DNA of 64,000 bases from Pseudomonas sp. 14P_8.1_Bac3. Its GTDB lineage: Bacteria > Pseudomonadota > Gammaproteobacteria > Pseudomonadales > Pseudomonadaceae. Below the pieces are notes generated by a model. The model was not told where the DNA came from and did no database searches. It worked only from the letters and a program-made list of their open reading frames with translations. Each line of letters begins with the position of its first letter. Position 1 is the stretch's first letter. The stretch lies in assembly GCF_025466085.1 (NCBI RefSeq), contig NZ_JANLOD010000017.1, forward strand, positions 62,001 through 126,000. The letters are read 5' to 3'. Shown here piece by piece: positions 28,279 through 35,623 of the stretch. The translations under genes and the position numbers were made by a program.

Positions 28279-30180
28279 TCAATTCAATTGATTCAGAAAA
28301 TCCAGCGCCGACCAGAACCCGGCACCGTGATCCTTGTGGCCTTGCCACACTTCGGGAATAAAACTCACCTGCGGGTACGCTTTGAGTTGCGTCCAGGTCG
28401 CCGGCCAGTCGACGTCACCGGTGCCCATCAGCACGCCTTCGCCGTTACTGCCCTTGGCGTCGGCCACGTGCAGGTGCGCCGAGTGCGGCAGCAGCAGCGC
28501 CAGTGCCGCCTGGAAGTCCAGGCCGAAATGGAAGCAGGCCATTTGCAGGTGCGAGAGGTCGAGGCACAGGCGCAGGTTCATCGCCTTGGCCTGTTCGGCC
28601 AGCTCCTGCGGCATCATGAAAATGTTCTGGTGACGCTGGCCGCCGAAATGCCACGGGAACGGCGCCATGTTTTGCGGAATCAGCTCGGTGCGCCCGAAAT
28701 CGACCTGCGCACAGGACTCCTGGAAGCGGCGGTAAAGCTCGGCGCGCCGGCTGACCGGGAACGGCTCGTCTGCCGAGAAACCACCGATGTTGGCGACGAT
28801 CAGCAGCGAGTCCGCGTTGGGGAAGAACTCGGCGATTTGCAGGGTAGCGTCGACCACCCGTTGCAGGTTGGCGATCGAGCGCTGGCGATATTCCAGGTCG
28901 TCAGCCACCAGGTCCAGCAGCTCGCTGTTCTCGAACAACTCCGGGGCATGCACCACCAGGCGCGAGCACTCGACCTGACGCAGGTACGCCTGGGGCGCCA
29001 CGCTCAAGTCGCGATAGGACAGATGGAATTCGAACAGGTCAGGCTTGATCCACTGCTCATACTGCAGGAAATCGTGATAACGCACCGGCACGCCCCAGAG
29101 GATCGGCATGGCGAATTCGCGGCGCACTTCGGCTTGCTCGGACAGGTCGCTGTCGAACAGGAAATCGCCCTGCGGGATCGCACGCCCGGCCTTCTTGCCG
29201 AGCAGGTCGGTCAGGCGATACGGCGCCAGTCCCTGACCAGGGCTCGCCACGCGCAGCATGTTCTGTTCGAACACTTCACCGGGCTCGATGGCACGGGCGG
29301 CGATCACGCTCTTGCCGAGGTTCTCGCGATTGAGCAATTCGCCCTGGCTCGCGTGACGACCGGGGCCGGTCCACGGCAAGGCTTTCTCGACCTGACGGAT
29401 GCCTTCGACCAGTTGCCGGAACTCTTCCGGCTCCAGGCTGGCAAGGTGGTCCGGGCCTTCCATGCCACGGTCCAGGGTGATGTGACGCTCGATCAACTTC
29501 GCCCCCAGTGCCACGGCAGCGATGCTGATTGCCGTGCCGCGTTCATGACCGGAATAGCCGATCAGGCCGTGCAGCTCGCGCAAGCGTGCGAGGTAACCCA
29601 GCTGGATATCGGTTTCCGGCGCCGGGTAAGTGCTGTTGCAATGCAGCAACGCGAACGGCACGCCCAGGCCGTTCAACTGCTCGATGGCGCGGACGATCTC
29701 GTGCTCCAGCGACATCCCGGTGGACAGGATCAACGGCTTGCCCAGCTGTGCAGCCTTGGCGATCAGGTACGGATTGCACAGGTCGGCGGAAGCGATTTTC
29801 AGTGCCGGCACGTCAAAATCGGCGAGCACTTCAACACTCGGCTCATCCCACGGCGTGCAGATGTAGCTGATGTTCTTTTGCGCGCAGTACTGGCGGATCT
29901 GCAAGTGCTCGTCAACGGTCAGTTCGACCTTGTCGAGCAAGTCCTGGATGTACTCGACACCGAGGTCTTCGGCGCGCGAGCCGTCAGCCTTCGTACGGTA
30001 GAGGGCTTCACGGTTGCGCAGCTGAAACTTCACACAATCGGCACCCGCCGCGATCGACGCGTCGACCAGTTGTTTCGCCAGTTCCACCGAGCCGTTGTGG
30101 TTGTTGCCCACTTCGGCGATGACAAAAGTGTGGTCACCACCGATGACAACGCCATCGATGCTGAAGGTTTGCGTGCTCAT
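28279..30180 (-). CDS. NeuB-family synthase fused to a C-terminal TIM-barrel domain
   Basis: A 633-residue fusion. Residues about 1-285 match sialic/pseudaminic acid synthases (FVIAEVGNNHNGSVELAKQL; LLHCNSTYPAPETDI; GYSGHERGTAIS). About 290-350 is an SAF (antifreeze-like) domain (SVIAARAIEPGEVFE). About 365-633 is a second domain of the sugar-phosphate isomerase/AP endonuclease 2 type (LCLDLSHLQMACFHFGLD; HLHVADAKGSNGEGV). The first part should condense phosphoenolpyruvate with a sugar aldehyde; the second suggests an isomerase or epimerase that supplies or processes the substrate. No CMP-nonulosonate synthetase gene is visible nearby. The ATG overlaps the kinase stop by four bases; the frame is open to 30444 but runs back through the kinase gene. 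Confidence 0.85.
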   Translation of the reverse strand: MSTQTFSIDGVVIGGDHTFVIAEVGNNHNGSVELAKQLVDASIAAGADCVKFQLRNREALYRTKADGSRAEDLGVEYIQDLLDKVELTVDEHLQIRQYCAQKNISYICTPWDEPSVEVLADFDVPALKIASADLCNPYLIAKAAQLGKPLILSTGMSLEHEIVRAIEQLNGLGVPFALLHCNSTYPAPETDIQLGYLARLRELHGLIGYSGHERGTAISIAAVALGAKLIERHITLDRGMEGPDHLASLEPEEFRQLVEGIRQVEKALPWTGPGRHASQGELLNRENLGKSVIAARAIEPGEVFEQNMLRVASPGQGLAPYRLTDLLGKKAGRAIPQGDFLFDSDLSEQAEVRREFAMPILWGVPVRYHDFLQYEQWIKPDLFEFHLSYRDLSVAPQAYLRQVECSRLVVHAPELFENSELLDLVADDLEYRQRSIANLQRVVDATLQIAEFFPNADSLLIVANIGGFSADEPFPVSRRAELYRRFQESCAQVDFGRTELIPQNMAPFPWHFGGQRHQNIFMMPQELAEQAKAMNLRLCLDLSHLQMACFHFGLDFQAALALLLPHSAHLHVADAKGSNGEGVLMGTGDVDWPATWTQLKAYPQVSFIPEVWQGHKDHGAGFWSALDFLNQLN

Positions 30181-31544
30181 TGAATTTTGGTCCGCCAGGA
30201 AGTGACACCGTTGGATTCGAAACGGAAATCGGTGGTTCGGCAGCCAAGCTCGCGGACCTTGGAGGTCACGGCCTGGCGGTGCTGGGGCTGCACGAAGAAC
30301 AGGAAGAAGCCCCCGCCTCCGGCGCCGAGTAATTTGCCGCCCAGCGCGCCGGCGGCCAGCGCGCTGTCGTAAATCCGGTCGAGCACGCCATCGCTGACGG
30401 CTCGGGAAAACTGGCGCTTGAGCATCCAGCCCTGATGCAGGCAACGGCCGAAATCATGCAGCTCACCGCGAATCAGGTGGTGGTGCATGTGCCGGCATAG
30501 CGTCACGCTTTCGGTGATCAGCAGGCCTTGGGCATTCTTGCTCTCCATCTCCTCGCGCTGCTGCTCGTGCAGCTTGCCGGAGTCATGGGAAATGCGGGTG
30601 TCGCAGAGCACCAGGCACTCTTCGAGCTCGTTGCAGATCGAGTCTTCCAGGCGAATCGGATGGACCAGGTTGCGGCCTTCCTTGAACTCGATCAGGTTGA
30701 AACCGCCGAACGCCGAGGCGTACTGGTCCTGCCAGCCGCCGGCGATGCCGAAGCACAGACGCTCGGACTGAAAAGCCAGTTCGGCAACCTCGTAAGTGCT
30801 CCAGCGGTCGCGGCGCAGTTCGTTGAACGCGGCAATAACTGCCGTGGTAACCGCCGACGAACCGCCAAGCCCGGAGCCGACAGGAAAGTCCGAGCGGATG
30901 TACAGGTCCAGACCGTAGCTAGGCTGGATCACTGAAACGATGGTCGCCAGCAGCCCCTTGTCGCCATGCACCAGCAGGTCGGCAATGGACTCGTAATGTT
31001 CTTCGGTGCCGAGGTCTTCCGAGAAGATCCGGATGACGCTGTCGGTTCGCGGGATCAGCGTGGCGTGGGAATACAGGCCGACCGTGCAACTGAGCACTGC
31101 GGCCGGGTTTTCCACGAAGTAATAGGTCAGGTCGGAACCGCCGCCGCTGAAGCTCATCCGCACCGGCGCCCGTGCGCGCGCCAGGACCGGCACTTCCCGA
31201 TTGGCCGCCAGCCGTGCGGGCGTGACCACGTCGACCAGATAACCTTCGGCATCGACCACCGGGATCGCGTTGTAGCTCAGGTCGAAGATCTTGAGCATTT
31301 CTTCGCGAGCGGCGCCAAGCTTCACCGAGCGGTAGTCGGTGTTCATGCATTCGGTGACCGGCACAGTCGTCGCGCCGCCTTGCAGCAGGTAGCGGCGCAA
31401 GTCGCCGTTGGTCAATACGCCAGCCAGACGTCGTTCTTCATCCACCACAAAGACGATTTGCAGCGCACCGGACTCGATGCATTCAACCGCGTCGAGAATG
31501 GTCTGGTGGGTATAGATCGTCTGGCTTTTTACCAACTGATTCAT
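30177..31544 (-). CDS. CBS-domain/GHMP kinase fusion, HddA-like sugar kinase
   Basis: A 455-residue fusion. Residues about 1-120 carry a pair of CBS domains (IVFVVDEERRLAGVLTNGDL; YNAIPVVDAEGYLVDVV). About 125-455 is a GHMP kinase with RAPVRMSFSGGGSDL at its start, the phosphate loop PVGSGLGGSSAVTTA and the C-terminal GAGGGGFFLFF motif. This kinase branch includes D-glycero-D-manno-heptose-7-phosphate kinases. CBS pairs bind adenosyl ligands and often regulate; the more familiar arrangement in nonulosonate clusters places them on a nucleotidyltransferase (PtmE), so the kinase fusion is unusual. It overlaps the nucleotidyltransferase gene by four bases. Confidence 0.83.
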   Translation of the reverse strand: MNQLVKSQTIYTHQTILDAVECIESGALQIVFVVDEERRLAGVLTNGDLRRYLLQGGATTVPVTECMNTDYRSVKLGAAREEMLKIFDLSYNAIPVVDAEGYLVDVVTPARLAANREVPVLARARAPVRMSFSGGGSDLTYYFVENPAAVLSCTVGLYSHATLIPRTDSVIRIFSEDLGTEEHYESIADLLVHGDKGLLATIVSVIQPSYGLDLYIRSDFPVGSGLGGSSAVTTAVIAAFNELRRDRWSTYEVAELAFQSERLCFGIAGGWQDQYASAFGGFNLIEFKEGRNLVHPIRLEDSICNELEECLVLCDTRISHDSGKLHEQQREEMESKNAQGLLITESVTLCRHMHHHLIRGELHDFGRCLHQGWMLKRQFSRAVSDGVLDRIYDSALAAGALGGKLLGAGGGGFFLFFVQPQHRQAVTSKVRELGCRTTDFRFESNGVTSWRTKIQ

Positions 31545-32236
31545 GCGCTCTCGACCTCTTGAAAACCCGACTTGAAAGCGCTCAGCGAGTCAGGCGTACC
31601 GATGTCGATAAACGGCCCCGAATACTCGCCGACGTTCAGTGACTGGCGGGCAATCAGCTGCGGCAGGATCTCTTGCTCCATCGAACAGGCCTGCAACACA
31701 AACCCTTCGAGCGAATCAGCGGCAAAACCGTAGACGCCGGCGTTGACCAGGCCTGGCCCGGACACGCCTTTCTCGTTCAGCGCCAGCAGTTGCAGGCTGT
31801 CTGAACAGCTCAGGCTGCCGTAACGCGAACGGTCTTCGACCTTGACCCCGACCAGTACATCCTTCGTCGCGTGCATCGCCAGGTGGTAGGCCGAGTGATC
31901 GAGCCAGGTATCGGCATTCAGCACCAGGAAACGCTCGCCCGGCGGCACTTCACGCAGCGCTTGCAACACCGCGCCGCCAGTGCCCATCGGTTGTGCCTCG
32001 ACCACCAGTTGCAGGCTCAGGCCCGATTCGGCGGACAGTGCCGGCAGCAGCTCGGCCAACTGATCGGCACGGTAATGCGCGCACAACACCGCGTCGCTGA
32101 TACCGGCCTGCTTCAGTTGCGCCAATACCAGCGCGAGGAACGGCCGGCCATGAATGTCGACCACGGCTTTCTGCGACCCCTGGAGCACGGCACTCAAACG
32201 TGTGCCGAAACCACCGCAAAGGATGTAGGCGCGCAT
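31541..32236 (-). CDS. Sugar-1-phosphate nucleotidyltransferase, HddC-like
   Basis: A 231-residue NTP transferase. The signature AYILCGGFGTRL is at the N-terminus and the metal-binding Asp in FLVLNADTWLD near residue 100. It would activate a sugar 1-phosphate to an NDP-sugar. Being next to an HddA-like kinase suggests GDP-heptose-type chemistry, but the gmhA isomerase and gmhB phosphatase partners are absent here, so the sugar is unknown. The start codon shares one base with the rfbH stop (TGATG). Confidence 0.82.
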   Translation of the reverse strand: MRAYILCGGFGTRLSAVLQGSQKAVVDIHGRPFLALVLAQLKQAGISDAVLCAHYRADQLAELLPALSAESGLSLQLVVEAQPMGTGGAVLQALREVPPGERFLVLNADTWLDHSAYHLAMHATKDVLVGVKVEDRSRYGSLSCSDSLQLLALNEKGVSGPGLVNAGVYGFAADSLEGFVLQACSMEQEILPQLIARQSLNVGEYSGPFIDIGTPDSLSAFKSGFQEVESA

Positions 32237-33558
32237 CAGCGGGCCAACCCGAAAAACTGCTCAAGGCACCGTGCGACGTGGCCCAGGTGTTCTTCGCCAA
32301 GGCCCGGCCATACACCGACCCAGAAGGTATCGTTCATGATTTTGTCGGTGACCGTCAGCTCGCCGCTGACGCGGAAATTGCGCCCTTCCATGTACGGCTG
32401 ACGCACCAGATTGCCGGCGAACAACAGACGCGTGCCGATGCCCTGGCTGTCGAGGTATTGCAGCAGCTCCACGCGCTTGACGCCGCAGCCATCGCGCAGC
32501 GTCAGCGGAAAACCGAACCACGACGGATCGGTGTTGGCCGTGGCCTGCGGCAGGATCAGGTAGTCGGCGCAATTCGCCAGGCGCTCGCTGAGCCAACGGA
32601 AATTGCGTTTGCGCGCCTCGGTGAATGCCTCCAGACGGTCCATCTGCGCCAGGCCGCAGGCGGCCTGCATGTCGGTGATTTTCAGGTTATAGCCGAGGTG
32701 CGAATAGGTGTACTTGTGATCGTAGCCTTCCGGCAACTGGCCCATCTGCTTGCAGAAACGCTGCTTGCAGGTGTTGTCCTGGCCAGGCGCGCAATAGCAG
32801 TCGCGGCCCCAGTCGCGGAACGATTCCATGATGCGGCTGAGCAACGGGCTGTTGGTGAAGACCGCGCCGCCTTCGCCCATGGTCACGTGGTGAGCCGGGT
32901 AGAAACTCAAGGTGCCAATGTCGCCGAACGTGCCGACCAGTTGACCGTCGTACGTCGAGCCGAGTGCGTCGCAGCAGTCTTCGATCAGCCACAAGTTGTA
33001 CTTGTCGCACAGGGCGCGAATGACCTTCAGGTCATAAGGGTTGCCCAAGGTGTGCGCGAGCATGATCGCCTTGGTTTTCGGGCCGATGGCCGCTTCGATC
33101 TTGGCCGGGTCGATGTTGTAGTGCGGCAGTTCGATATCGACGAACACCGGCACCGCACCGAATTGCAGGATCGGGTTGACCGTGGTCGGGAAACCCGCCG
33201 CGACGCCGATTACTTCATCGCCCGGCTTGATCGCCCGATCTCCCAGGCGCGGCGAGGTCAGCGCGGAAAACGCGACCAGGTTCGCCGACGATCCGGAGTT
33301 GGTGGTCAGCACGCAGCGACGGCCCAGGAATTTACCCAGGCGTTTCTCAAAGGCTTCGTTGAAGCGCCCGGTGGTCAACCAACCGTCCAGCACTGCTTCG
33401 GTCATCGTTTGCAGTTCACCTGCACCGATCACCTTGCCCGCGGGCGGCACAGGGCTCTGGCCGGCGACGAAGACTTTAGGTGCCAGTTCCAGCTGCGCAT
33501 AACGCCCAACCAACTCGACAATTTGTTGGCGCAACTGATCCGCAGTACTTTCACTCAT
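32236..33558 (-). CDS. rfbH: CDP-4-keto-6-deoxy-D-glucose-3-dehydrase RfbH
   Basis: A 440-residue PMP and [2Fe-2S] enzyme. Where aminotransferases have the PLP lysine, this protein has His in FYPAHHVTMGEGG, the hallmark of the RfbH/AscC (E1) family. The iron-sulphur cysteines are visible as C-Y-C-x7-C near residue 245 and an earlier Cys in IEDCCDALGS. It removes the C3 hydroxyl of CDP-4-keto-6-deoxyglucose. It needs a reductase partner (RfbI/AscD type), which I do not find in the window. ATG at 33558 overlaps the rfbG stop by eight bases; upstream frame extension lies within rfbG. Confidence 0.95.
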   Translation of the reverse strand: MSESTADQLRQQIVELVGRYAQLELAPKVFVAGQSPVPPAGKVIGAGELQTMTEAVLDGWLTTGRFNEAFEKRLGKFLGRRCVLTTNSGSSANLVAFSALTSPRLGDRAIKPGDEVIGVAAGFPTTVNPILQFGAVPVFVDIELPHYNIDPAKIEAAIGPKTKAIMLAHTLGNPYDLKVIRALCDKYNLWLIEDCCDALGSTYDGQLVGTFGDIGTLSFYPAHHVTMGEGGAVFTNSPLLSRIMESFRDWGRDCYCAPGQDNTCKQRFCKQMGQLPEGYDHKYTYSHLGYNLKITDMQAACGLAQMDRLEAFTEARKRNFRWLSERLANCADYLILPQATANTDPSWFGFPLTLRDGCGVKRVELLQYLDSQGIGTRLLFAGNLVRQPYMEGRNFRVSGELTVTDKIMNDTFWVGVWPGLGEEHLGHVARCLEQFFGLAR

Positions 33559-34624
33559 GGGTATCGCCTTGGTAATCCGCAATCTGCTTGCGGGTAAAGA
33601 TGTGCATGTCTTCGCCTTGTTGCCAGGCGAGGTTCCAGGCCAGCGTGCGTTCGAGGGTGGTGGCCAGCGACCAGCGCGGTGTCCAGCCCAGTTCCAGGCG
33701 AGCCTTGCTTGAATCGAGCGCCAGCAACCCGGCTTCATGGGGTTGCGCCTGAGTATCGACCGACCAGCGCACCGCGCCCGGCCACACTTCAGCCAATTGA
33801 CCGACGATGGTTTCGACGGTGGCGACACTGTTGCTGTCAGGCCCGAAGTTCCAGGCGCCAGCGTATTTCTCGCCGTCCTCGACTAGCGCCTGCGCCAGCA
33901 TCAGGTAACCCATCAAGGGTTCGAGCGCGTGTTGCCAGGGGCGTGTCGCGTGGGGGTAACGCAGGACCACTTCTTCGTGGTTTTGCCAGGCGCGGAACAC
34001 GTCCGGGATCAAGCGTTCCGGCGACCAGTCGCCACCGCCGATCACGTTGCCGGCCCGTGCAGTGGCCAACGCCGCGCCGGACGCCTGCAGGAAAGAGTTG
34101 CGGTACGAGGCGCAGAGCAATTCCACACACGCCTTGCTGTTGCTGTACGGATCGAAACCGCCGAGGGCGTCGTACTCGCGGTACGGCAACACCCACTCGC
34201 GGTTTTCGTAGCATTTGTCGGTGGTGACCACCACCACGGCGCGCACGCTCGGGCAATGGCGCACAGCTTCGAGCACATTGACGGTGCCCATGACGTTGAT
34301 CGCGTAGGTCTCGACCGGCGTGCGATAGGCTTCGCGCACCAGCGGTTGCGCCGCGAGATGGAACACCACGTCGGGCTGGAAGGCCTGCAGGGAGTTGGCG
34401 ACCGCCGCTTCATCGCGAATGTCCGTCAGGTCACCGGCAATCAAACGGTCCAGGCCGGCCACCGACCATAGCGCCGGGGTGGTCGCGGCAGGCAAGGCGA
34501 AACCGTGTACCTGCGCGCCCAGCTGCTGCAACCACAACGCCAGCCAGCCGCCCTTGAAGCCGGTGTGGCCTGTCAGGAAGACTTTCTTGCCCGCCCAGAA
34601 CGCATTCACTTCCAGAGTTTCCAT
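33551..34624 (-). CDS. rfbG: CDP-glucose 4,6-dehydratase RfbG
   Basis: A 357-residue extended SDR. The cofactor motif [15 protein letters not shown] lies near residue 18, and the catalytic Tyr-Lys pair is in [11 protein letters not shown]. The [24 protein letters not shown] region is characteristic of CDP-glucose 4,6-dehydratases. It turns CDP-glucose into CDP-4-keto-6-deoxyglucose using bound NAD. It overlaps rfbF by 19 bases and rfbH by eight, so the three are translationally coupled. Confidence 0.95.
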   Translation of the reverse strand: METLEVNAFWAGKKVFLTGHTGFKGGWLALWLQQLGAQVHGFALPAATTPALWSVAGLDRLIAGDLTDIRDEAAVANSLQAFQPDVVFHLAAQPLVREAYRTPVETYAINVMGTVNVLEAVRHCPSVRAVVVVTTDKCYENREWVLPYREYDALGGFDPYSNSKACVELLCASYRNSFLQASGAALATARAGNVIGGGDWSPERLIPDVFRAWQNHEEVVLRYPHATRPWQHALEPLMGYLMLAQALVEDGEKYAGAWNFGPDSNSVATVETIVGQLAEVWPGAVRWSVDTQAQPHEAGLLALDSSKARLELGWTPRWSLATTLERTLAWNLAWQQGEDMHIFTRKQIADYQGDTHE

Positions 34625-35376
34625 TCGGCGTTGCCGCTGTTCCAGCGTTCTTCGAGGAAGACGCGGTCGCGCAAGGTGTCCATCGGTTGCCAGAAGCCGT
34701 GGTGCAAGTGGCTCATGAGCTGGCCCTGTCGCGCGAGGTTGCGCATCGGCTCGTATTCCCAGGTGGTCGAGTCGTCTTCGATACCGTCGAGCACGCTTGG
34801 CTCCAGCACGAAGAAACCGCCGTTGATCCAGCCGCCGTCACCCTGGGGTTTTTCCTGGAAGCCCCTGACGCAAGCCCCTTCGAGCTCCATTGCGCCGAAG
34901 CGACCCGGTGGCTGGACGGCCGTGACCGTGGCTTTCTTGCCGTGCTGGCGATGAAATTCGATCAGTTCGGGAATGTTGACGTTCGAGACGCCATCGCCGT
35001 AAGTGAAGCAGAACGTCTCGTCACCCAGGTAATCGCGCACGCGCTTGAGGCGTCCACCGGTGCCCGTAGCCTCGCCGGTGTCGACCAGCGTGACGCGCCA
35101 GGGCTCGGCCTTGCCGTGATGGATGTGCATGCTGTTTTCAGCCATGTCGAACGTCACGTCCGACATGTGCAGGAAGTAGTTGGCGAAGTATTCCTTGATG
35201 ACGTAGCCCTTGTAGCCCAGGCAAATCACAAAGTCGTTGATGCCGTAGTGAGAGTAGATCTTCATGATGTGCCAGATGATTGGCTTGCCACCAATCTCGA
35301 TCATCGGCTTGGGCTTGAGATGCGATTCCTCACTGATGCGAGTTCCCAATCCTCCCGCCAGAATTACTGCCTTCAT
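34606..35376 (-). CDS. rfbF: Glucose-1-phosphate cytidylyltransferase RfbF
   Basis: A 256-residue nucleotidyltransferase. The N-terminus [18 protein letters not shown] is the substrate and metal loop, [18 protein letters not shown] follows, and the acidic metal ligand lies in FTYGDGVSN near residue 130. It makes CDP-glucose from CTP and glucose 1-phosphate, the first committed step of CDP-3,6-dideoxyhexose synthesis. It is the first gene of the minus-strand operon, with a near-consensus sigma-54 promoter about 110 bases upstream. Confidence 0.96.
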   Translation of the reverse strand: MKAVILAGGLGTRISEESHLKPKPMIEIGGKPIIWHIMKIYSHYGINDFVICLGYKGYVIKEYFANYFLHMSDVTFDMAENSMHIHHGKAEPWRVTLVDTGEATGTGGRLKRVRDYLGDETFCFTYGDGVSNVNIPELIEFHRQHGKKATVTAVQPPGRFGAMELEGACVRGFQEKPQGDGGWINGGFFVLEPSVLDGIEDDSTTWEYEPMRNLARQGQLMSHLHHGFWQPMDTLRDRVFLEERWNSGNAEWKLWK

Positions 35377-35486
35377 CTGTTTCTCTCAACTGTGGGCGAC
35401 ATCGACTTCATTGAAGCGTTGGCCATTGGCAAGGGACGCCAATAATTCGGCGTCTGCACGGTTAACCCGGGCGCAGACACCAGAAA

Positions 35487-35501
35487 GCAATATTGGTGCC
35501 A
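35487..35501 (-). promoter_or_regulatory. Sigma-54 promoter of the rfbFGH sugar operon
   Basis: The minus strand reads TGGCACC-AATA-TTGC. The seven-base -24 block is identical to that before fliE, and GG-N10-GC spacing is exact. It lies 111 bases before the rfbF start and 59 bases beyond the terminator of the neighbouring glycosyltransferase unit, which is where an operon promoter is expected. Confidence 0.75.
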
Positions 35502-35559
35502 CAGGAAAATAAGCGCTGGCAGGCCCCGTTTCGAAGGGTCTGCGGCAGCCGACACCCAC

Positions 35560-35592
35560 AAAAAAGGCCCACCGTGAGGTGAGCCTTTTTTT
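35560..35592 (-). terminator. Intrinsic terminator, end of the glycosyltransferase unit
   Basis: AAAAAAGGC and GCCTTTTTTT flank an inner CCACC/GGTGA stem with a short loop, giving a strong hairpin with T runs on both strands. It follows the 918-residue glycosyltransferase gene and precedes the rfbF promoter. Confidence 0.87.
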
Positions 35593-35623
35593 ATTGGCGC
35601 GGGTAGTTGTCGAGCCTTGGACC

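Noticed and set aside
28237..30183. 648-residue plus-strand open frame opposite the NeuB fusion gene
   Set aside because: Shadow of the NeuB-type gene, whose motifs are unmistakable on the other strand.
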